Shown here one piece after another: positions 57,627 through 64,000 of a DNA stretch of 64,000 nt. The stretch comes from Biomphalaria glabrata. Taxonomy: Eukaryota > Mollusca > Gastropoda > Planorbidae. The stretch is taken from contig NC_074728.1 in NCBI RefSeq assembly GCF_947242115.1, positions 10,482,221 through 10,546,220 of the forward strand. Direction: 5' to 3'. Numbering within the stretch: the first letter of the stretch is position 1; each line of letters opens with the position of its first letter. The notes under the pieces were generated by a model that was given only the letters and a program-made list of their open reading frames with translations, was not told the origin of the DNA and ran no database searches. Both the position numbers and the translations under genes were made by a program.

Positions 57627-57892
57627 TCCCGTGTTTGTTACTATTAATAGTGAATAGTTGAAAAAATGGTGACATTTTATGAAAAAACTGCTTGCATTGT
57701 TGATTTAAAAAATTAATTTTTTCCCTTTCAGAAAAGAAAAAGTAGACGTTGTATCAGAACTTTGATTGGTCTAAAATATCATGATGTTGGAGTTTCAATA
57801 TCTTTTCTAGTTTACGAGATCTAAACGGGACGGACCACATAAAACTAATAGCATCTTTTCTCCTCTCGGGAGCCACTAAAAATATTTATAAT
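57627..57892 (+). repeat. GCCGCTAAAA-ended repeat, copy 3
   Basis: It starts GCCTCCCGTGTTTG and ends GGGAGCCACTAAAAAT; the interior has AAAAGTAGACGTTG and TTTACGAGATCTAAACGGGA. Confidence 0.7.
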
Positions 57893-57964
57893 CGCATTCA
57901 ATTAAAAACGACATTTAAGATAACTCTGTAATGTACAAGGTAAGATCACTATATGCGTTTTTTT

Positions 57965-58132
57965 AATACAACTAAATTGTGTATCTTATCTTATAAAATG
58001 TTACTTCAAAAAAAAAAGATGATTCCGTCCTACGCGTGTCCCTAAGTCAATCTAGTCACGCATGTTAATCAATGATCTAAACTCTGCCAAGTCATTTTGT
58101 TTTCCTGGCTGACTCAGGCAACCCATTTCCAT
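57965..58132 (-). repeat. LINE 3' end (CR1/Jockey-like)
   Basis: The reverse complement gives GGGTTGCCTGAGTCAGCCAG, then GACTTGGCAGAGTTTAGATC, and finishes TTATAAGATAAGATAC, matching the 3' end of 20830-21420. Confidence 0.7.
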
Positions 58133-58866
58133 GCTCCATGTTTTAATTTACTCATGGATTTTATTATCTCTTCGTCCATAGCTTTAGCCATGTCAACCAA
58201 AGAATGCTTCTTCAGGCTGCTCTGATCTTTGTAATATGTTGCTACCAAGTCTGTAAGTCTACAAATATGTGTGCATTGATTGACAAATGGGTGAATCGTT
58301 GTTGTTGTTTTTCTATGCCATTCGTGGGTTACGGCTGTTGTTTTTTTTAATATGGACAGTCTTTTGACGAAACACAAAGATATAGTATACTATAGTTTTA
58401 AGGTACGTTTATATATTTTTACTGTTATTTGGGAATTATACCTAGGCAGGGCCGGCATTTGATAATTGGAGGCCTTAGGCGAAGTGTATATATTGGCCCC
58501 CAAAATTGACCAAAAAAATTAAAATCAAGCAATTTATTAAAAACATATCTATATCTATATCTATATCTATATCGAAATCAAGCAATACATGTTTGGGACG
58601 TTCGTATTGCTAATATGAAGATGACTAGATGACTATATGACTAGATCCTTCCAATCGAAGACGATATGCTGATGTTCCTCTGCATTGATTGAGCCTGCAT
58701 CTTCCGTGACCGTGTTCATGAATTTTCTTCTGCCCATGAGCCGATTCGTTGACCACTTCTTCTAAAGCCATACCGCTTTTCGTTTGCCCCTTTGATGCAG
58801 CAGACTCGAAATAACCTCTCGACATTTTCATAAAAAGGTCTTCCAACGTATTGATAGTCTAAAAAG
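58125..58866 (-). CDS. Possible exons of an unknown minus-strand gene
   Basis: About 58866-58640 follows a TTTTCTTTTTAG acceptor and encodes EDLFMKMSRGYFESAASKG, then an E- and H-rich stretch. About 58250-58130 follows a CTTACAG acceptor and encodes ATYYKDQSSLKKHSLVDMAK with no stop until the LINE end at 58130. Neither resembles a family I know. The first piece reads well in two frames near its end, suggesting a frameshift or an unrecognised donor. This could be a decayed gene cut by the LINE, or a chance reading. Confidence 0.3.
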
Positions 58867-59265
58867 AAAATCTAAATATGTGTTAGTAAACCCAGAGTCA
58901 TGGTAAAAATTTAAAGCTAGTCTAGTAGACGTAGAGCAATAGAGCTTTGCTCTCTTTAAGATGGGATCCAAGAAACGCAGTTTTATTTTTTTCTCTAAAA
59001 ATGTTTTTTTTTGTCCTATGACATTTGCAATGTTCCCACCAATTGGTGGCCTTGGGCGCCTGCCTAGTTTGCCTATGCCTAAGGTAGATCCTGACTTAGA
59101 GTTAGGGGAATTTTTTTTTACTACTATTAACTTTCTGCCCCAATTGTACATTAAAGCGGCTTGATTTGATTAGATATTTTATTTCCAAGATATTTTGAGA
59201 CCCATGGACACGTGTATCGGAAATTGATAAAGTCCCAGGACGATAAAAGGTTGGGTACTGAGCGT
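58440..59265. other. Repeat ends and simple repeats beside the candidate exons
   Basis: GGCAGGGCCGGCATTTGATA at 58445 and GGCCTTGGGCGCCTGCCTAG at 59048 resemble hAT-type repeat ends. CTATAT repeats lie at 58545-58575. 58640-58866 is covered by the candidate exon entry. Confidence 0.4.
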
Positions 59266-59269
59266 TATT

Positions 59270-59405
59270 GAAGGCGCGGTGGATGAGCGGTAAAGCGCTT
59301 GGCTTTTGAACCGGGGTCCCGGGTTCGAATCCTGGGGAAGACTGTAGTTGTTAATTTCGGTATCTTTGTGCGCCTCTGAGCTCTAATTTATCTCAAAGTT
59401 TCTAA
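59270..59405 (+). mobile_element. tRNA-derived SINE head
   Basis: GGCGCGGTGGATGAGCGGTA (A box) and CCCGGGTTCGAATCCTGGGG (B box) are well kept; the body is cut after GTGCGCCTCTGAGCTC. It is close to a tRNA in its boxes but lacks the paired acceptor stem. Confidence 0.72.
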
Positions 59406-59969
59406 CGACGATGTGAACAGATTCTTCATAGTTGTATCAATGTTATCAGTGTTGTCATTTTTTCTTTATCTAGAAGAGACTTTGACAGAAAAAAAGGAAG
59501 TAACCTGCTTTCTTTGACCTAATTTGGTTTTACATCATCAGTTTATGATTGTTGAATACAAATGTTGCAATTCAACTACATTTTTAATATTTTGTAACAC
59601 CTTCCCAAAGGCTATAAGGTAAAGCGTTTTGAAATGTTCTAAAATTTCTAAAAATTAATGAAAATGATCTTTACTGCAGGTGTGAAGGTGAACATAGATA
59701 CATTAATAAAAATTTGTCATCATGGAACAGTGTGTACTTACATTACAAGTACTGGTCATATTTCAAATATTATAATTTCAATTTAGTTCAAGTAACTTTG
59801 CATAATTGCGTGCCAATTTTTTTTATTAATTTAACGTAATATAAATGTAACGTAACGGTTTCTAAAAGTATAGTTTTTAATATACAGCTGATACTTCATT
59901 TTTTTTAAAATGTCCATATTTATAGTTAATGTTTGATTTCATTGGGCATTATGTCTGTACTTCTACTTT
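59406..59969. other. Intergenic, nothing recognised
   Basis: AT-rich sequence with no gene or repeat family identified. Confidence 0.4.
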
Positions 59970-60246
59970 TTTTAGCGGCCTCCGAAAGGGGAAAAGACGC
60001 TATCAATTTTGTGTGGAATGTCTGTCCGTCCGTTCGTCCCGTTTAGATCTCGCTAACTAGAAAAGATCGTGAAAATCCGACATCATAATATTTTTAAAAT
60101 ATTCAAAGTTCTGATGCAACGGCTACTTTTTCTTTTCTGAAAGCGAGAATAATAATTTCTTAAATCACTTATGCAAGCAGTTTTTTCATAAAAATACACC
60201 ACTTTTACAACTACTCACTATTAATAGTAGCGCATACGGGAGGCTT
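59970..60246 (-). repeat. GCCGCTAAAA-ended repeat, copy 4
   Basis: Reverse orientation: it begins TTAGCGGCCTCCGAAAGGGG and ends ATACGGGAGGC. The LTR element at 60249 is inserted at its edge. Confidence 0.75.
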
Positions 60247-60248
60247 TT

Positions 60249-61687
60249 TGTTCTGTAGTCACAGATTAATAATAAATTACTGTAGACGTTACTATTTAAT
60301 AATGATAATAACGAGACTGTCTTGATCAAGGTAGACATATATAACTAACTTTTTATTTCCGTCCGATTCTTTGCTTTCGCATAAAACATAAACAACAAAC
60401 AATGACGTAATATCTCTAATATTAGCACATCCTTCCTTTTGAAGCTATAATCACATCCTTCCTTTAAAGTTCTTAATACTTATATTTACAAGGAATTTTG
60501 ACAACTCGACCACTTCTGGTTGTCTTGACCGGCACAGCAAATTCTCTAGATGTTGGTTTATAATTGTCTGTTTCTTTTGTTCTAACAGTTTGCTGTTCAT
60601 TGTCTTCGTCGGTGTCATAGTACCCAGAGATGTCTTCTTCGTAGCTCTTGTTTAAAAACTTTTGATTTCGTCTGTATGTTTTCCCATCATTTGTCTTTAT
60701 GATGTAAGATCTGGGTGATGGATGTTTCTTAATGACGACTGCTTTCTGCCATGTTTGTCCTAGACGAACTCTCACCTTCTCCCCGACAGAGTAGTCTTTA
60801 GGTAACCTTGCTTTTGCATCGTACCTCACTTTGCTTTTCCTCTGTCGTTCGTTGAGTAATGTCTCTGCATTTTCAGCTACCGATGGTTTCAATAGTTTGG
60901 GATCAGTTGGAATGATGTCCCTGAGTCTTCTACTCATCAGCAGTTGTGATGGCGAATAAAGCAGTCCGCTTATCGGAGTATTTCTATACTTGAGCATAGC
61001 GAGATATGGATCTTTCCCACTTTTGTATGCTTTGTTGAATATCTGCTTTACGATACCAAAATACACTTCACTTTGTCCATTTGATTGAGGGTACCTGGGA
61101 CTTGATGTTGTTATCTTGAAACCCCATTCAGAAGCAAACTCTCTATATTGATAGCTATTGAATGGCATATTGTCGCTCACTATTTCTTCTGGTATGCCAT
61201 GTCTAGCAAAAATACCTTTCATTGCCCTGATAACACATTCTGCTGTTTTGTTCTGTAGTCACAGATTAATAATAAATTACTGTAGACGTTACTATTTAAT
61301 AATGATAATAACGAGACTGTCTTGATCAAGGTAGACAATATTCCATTCTCTTCATGAATACTGTCTTTAAATGACCAATACACTTTCACTGTTTCATGAA
61401 CTTGAGTTTTTATCTTTGGCCAACCTTCTCTGACATAATTCATTACAAGTTTTAATTTAGCATCAGAATCAGTTTTCCTTCTAATTTCAATAATCATCTG
61501 ACACCATGTTCTGTAGTCACAGATTAATAATAAATTACTGTAGACGTTACTATTTAATAATGATAATAACGAGACTGTCTTGATCAAGGTAGACATATAT
61601 AACTAACTTTTTATTTCCGTCCGATTCTTTGCTTTCGCATAAAATATAAACAACAAACAATGACGTAATATCTCTAATATTAGCACA
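60249..61687 (-). mobile_element. Short non-autonomous Ty3/Gypsy element with an extra internal LTR segment
   Basis: Two 181-bp LTRs (60249-60429 and 61507-61687) differ at about one position, so the insertion is very recent. A perfect 5-bp target duplication CTTTT flanks it (60244-60248, 61688-61692). On the minus strand a primer-binding site TGGTGTCAGATGAT abuts the 5' LTR. The 1.1-kb interior carries a pol fragment (about 61340-61505), an 88-bp piece identical to part of the LTR (61249-61336), and an integrase C-terminal region (60473-61222). Gag, protease and most of pol are absent, so it is a broken copy that needed help to move. Confidence 0.92.
60473..61222 (-). CDS. Integrase C-terminal region of the LTR element
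   Basis: This is a 249-residue open frame with the Ty3/Gypsy integrase landmarks GIPEEIVSDN and SPRYPQSNGQSEV, a Y-rich segment LAMLKYRNTPISGLLYSPSQ, a GEKVRVR strand typical of the C-terminal DNA-binding domain, and a tail TRSGRVVKIPCKYKY as in K02A2.6-type elements. It is the largest retained part of the element at 60249-61687 and is not a host gene. Confidence 0.82.
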   Translation of the reverse strand: MKGIFARHGIPEEIVSDNMPFNSYQYREFASEWGFKITTSSPRYPQSNGQSEVYFGIVKQIFNKAYKSGKDPYLAMLKYRNTPISGLLYSPSQLLMSRRLRDIIPTDPKLLKPSVAENAETLLNERQRKSKVRYDAKARLPKDYSVGEKVRVRLGQTWQKAVVIKKHPSPRSYIIKTNDGKTYRRNQKFLNKSYEEDISGYYDTDEDNEQQTVRTKETDNYKPTSREFAVPVKTTRSGRVVKIPCKYKY

Positions 61688-62084
61688 CTTTTTAGTAGGA
61701 GAGATAAGCATTTAACATATTTTTAATACATTTATGCAAATAGTTTTAGATATTTTGTAAAAAAAAATTACATTTGTGTTGCTAAGTTATATAAGTTCTG
61801 TCATACTAACTACTATATTTACACAAAATATGTTTCCTTTTTTTTTTAAAGAAACAAAATCTCTTTAGTATACATATAATTTGGACATAATTTAAAACAA
61901 CAATTAATAGTTTATTTTTCATATTATTCCGTGAAGTGCAGGCCACTATATCAACTATAAAACACTGTTCTAAATTATTTTTTTATTAAGGAAATGTTTT
62001 AAATTTTCTCGAGGATTTGAATAAGAAATTGAGCCTTTACAAAACAATTATATCAATTAGATATTCATTATAAGATATCAGTTA
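61688..62084. other. Intergenic, nothing recognised
   Basis: AT-rich sequence between the LTR element and the GC-rich stretch. Confidence 0.4.
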
Positions 62085-62500
62085 GGCCAGGTTCACACCG
62101 CGCCAGGAGGCAAGGCAAAAAGGGGTTTTGGTACACCCCCACCCGGTTACGACCGTAGCAAACAGCTTCGGATAATCCAACTTAACCTGAATCGTCAGTT
62201 CTCGCTGAAACGGGTCGAGGTCCATACAGTTGTGGAGCGGTACGAGGAAGATATCCTCATGTGCCAGGAAACTCAACGCCCGGACGACAAACCATCCCTT
62301 CTTTATGGCTTTACGGCTTAACGGTGTTCCTGCTCGCGGTGCCAGGTACTCATTACGTTTGTAATGAATTCGTTAACGGCCCGTGATGTGGAATCCTGCG
62401 GGACACGGGCAGACGGATAGGCTGATAGTCGAGGTGTTCAAATTGGGTCGTCGATTCACATGCCTAAACCTTTACAACCCACCCAACTGGGGGTGTCCGT
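62085..62500 (-). other. GC-rich stretch of unknown nature
   Basis: The base composition is clearly richer in G and C than the surrounding DNA. On the minus strand it ends in GGTGTGAACCTGGCCTAACTGAT, the 3' end of the repeat family at 11868-12430 and 56240-56515 (the match is given here as GAACCTGGCCTAACTGAT), and contains GAGTACCTGGCACCGCGAGC. A 64-residue minus-strand frame (62082-62276) has no recognised domain. It may be an unusual, young member of a repeat family. Confidence 0.4.
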
Positions 62501-63026
62501 AGAAACACGGCCACGCCAAAGGGCGGCAACTGCTCGAGATATGCGACGAAACAAATCTGGTTGTTTTGCAGGGTAGAGACTCCCCCCCCCCCCGACCTTC
62601 TTGCACACTGGCAATAGGGGGGGGGGGTGTCGCGACTAGACTTGTCACTAGTGTCAGCTGATTTAAAGTTGCAATAAAGAGTGGACATGCTCGAAGACAT
62701 CGGTAGCGACCACCTGCCCTAAAATCAAGCAAAACATCAGCCATTAAATTCCGACACCCTTCATCCGCCTGGGGGGGGGGGGATTTCATTGGGGGTGGTG
62801 GTTTTGAACCCCAAACTTCCCCCCCTGGCTACGCCCATGTTTGCCTGTGTTATTTGGTGCTACCTCTGTTAAGGCACAAGGCACAAGCGCGAAGGTGCAA
62901 AAGTAAGTTTATCGAAGATAAAAAAAAATTTTCTAGCAATAACTCTAATAACAAACAGGCCTGAAAAATAGAACATGTACCTTTATTAAAGCTGCTGTAA
63001 GCTAAAATTGTATCTATCTTTGACAG
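62501..63026. other. Poly-C/poly-G repeat pair and upstream intron
   Basis: C and G runs at about 62581, 62625 and 62770 are followed by CCCCCTGGCTACGCCCATG at 62820, the common CTGGCTACGCCC repeat end. After about 62840 no feature is seen until the lectin acceptor. Confidence 0.5.
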
Positions 63027-63202
63027 GTGAACCAAATAATAGTGGAGACTGTGAGAACTGTGTCCACTATCACTTTGACAACTTCAGTCTGAACGATAAC
63101 TACTGCGGTCACAGCTTTAATTTTATCTGTGAAAAACCAGTTGCTGGGTTATTAATTTTGGACCTTAAAAAATGTTTGCTTGTATTATTCGTACGAAGAT
63201 AA
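63027..63202 (+). CDS. C-type lectin domain, terminal exon
   Basis: It follows a TTTGACAG acceptor (entry phase 1) and ends at a TAA. The 58 residues contain GEPNNSGDCENCV, then LNDNYCGHSFNFICEKP, the second half of a C-type lectin fold: the EPN sugar-specificity motif (usually mannose-type), cysteines in the conserved spacing and the FICE ending. The W of the WND motif is replaced (FSLND). After the lectin end a short hydrophobic tail (VAGLLILDL) precedes the stop. Exons with the first half of the domain were not found in the window, so it is partial or a relic. In snails such domains occur in secreted immune lectins, but that role is inference. Confidence 0.72.
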
Positions 63203-63324
63203 AGCTGTTAAATGTATTAATGTTCACTGTTAAATAATTTTACAAATTGTTTCCCATGGTAGTCCCTCCAGTTGGTGGCTAGGAACGGTTAATAAGCATA
63301 AGTATGATGGCAACATTTAGAAAA

Positions 63325-63535
63325 GTCAATCTAATTAGTGCGTATGCCCCACTTATGTTGACTTCAGGAGGACAAAGATAAGTTCTATGAAGACGTCATG
63401 GAAGCCATTGAGATCATTCCTCAAAAAGAACACATTGTCATTCTACAGTAGGATCAGATCGCAGTACCCGGCCAGACTGCCTTGGGCTTTTTGGAATCGG
63501 CAGGATTCATTTTTCATTTGAAGATGGTTACGGCC
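63325..63535 (+). repeat. LINE endonuclease fragment
   Basis: The plus strand reads LISAYAPLMLTSGG, KFYEDVMEAIEIIPQKEHIV and GSDRSTRPDCLG in more than one frame, matching the endonuclease start of non-LTR retrotransposons (SAYAP ... FY..L ... HIVILGDFN). It is decayed and isolated. Confidence 0.65.
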
Positions 63536-64000
63536 AATAAGATCGTAAAAATGTTACAATTTTCTTCGATTTTTTAAATAACTAAAAGCTTAATTAATAA
63601 CATTAAAAATTGCCAACAACTAACGCAATCAACCAGCTCACGTGTGTGCACAATATAAATAATAATAAAAAAACTGTTTTCATGCATTTCGTTTGATCTG
63701 ATTTGTTTTATAAACATGTCGATCAACTTTGGCGTCGTAGTAGCTAGTCAAATCGTTTTTGATTTTTTTTTCTAGAAATTGGTTATAACTATTTTTGCAA
63801 GCATGCTTTTCCGGATTTTTTTTAATCGGGGTTACGATGCACCATATGTAAGTGTACAAGGCACGACTTTTGACACATGCGTCATAAGTCTGCCACCCCT
63901 GAGTTAGCGTATTGATCTTATGGCTTTAACTGTATTGTAAATCTTATAGTTAATTTTTAATGCGATAGCCCCATTTTAAAATGCACAAATATCATTGTGC
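63536..64000. other. Intergenic, nothing recognised
   Basis: AT-rich sequence to the window end with no gene or repeat family identified. Confidence 0.4.

Noticed and set aside
59270-59345. Possible tRNA gene
   Set aside because: Good A and B boxes but no paired acceptor stem, and it continues into a SINE body.

Overview
The window reads as intron-rich, AT-rich, repeat-saturated animal DNA. Gene content (MED31, an acyl-CoA synthetase, a transcobalamin-type protein, a C2H2 zinc-finger gene, a C-type lectin exon), CR1/Jockey-like LINEs, tRNA-derived SINEs and long tracts rich in CTAGAT/AGATCT suggest a gastropod mollusc, most likely a freshwater pulmonate snail related to Biomphalaria or Bulinus. 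The species is an inference; no single sequence here proves it.

Layout: (1) 709-10670 (+) is the 3' half of an acyl-CoA synthetase gene in six exons. Its largest intron holds a solo LTR (3407-4302) and a Ty3/Gypsy-like LTR element with gag but no recognisable pol (4925-8333). (2) 11050-18000 has no gene and is a mosaic of SINE and LINE pieces, a 149-bp satellite and inverted-repeat elements. (3) 18019-23607 (+) is a complete four-exon gene for a small secreted transcobalamin beta-domain protein. (4) 28582-29696 (+) is a long terminal exon for a chymotrypsin-fold protease with His, Asp and Ser in place; two small upstream exons (24358-24646) may belong to it. (5) 36535-39222 (+) is MED31, with its first exon uncertain and a piggyBac-like element upstream. 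(6) 43653-45470 (-) encodes a 13-finger C2H2 protein. (7) 45800-54600 is accessory DNA: a degenerate repeat array, a fold-back element with telomere-like arms, a pogo-like transposon, and a gag fossil split by a LINE. (8) 54600-64000 holds MITEs, SINEs, a short recent LTR element (60249-61687), possible minus-strand exons near 58.1-58.9 kb and a C-type lectin terminal exon (63027-63202).

The host genes do not form a pathway; they are independent neighbours. The most notable signals are an eight-copy 36-bp minisatellite that copies an exon's own 5' splice site, the small beta-domain-only transcobalamin-like gene, the divergent protease exon, the telomere-like fold-back element, and the LTR element carrying an extra internal LTR segment. 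All functional calls come from reading motifs by eye, with no database search.
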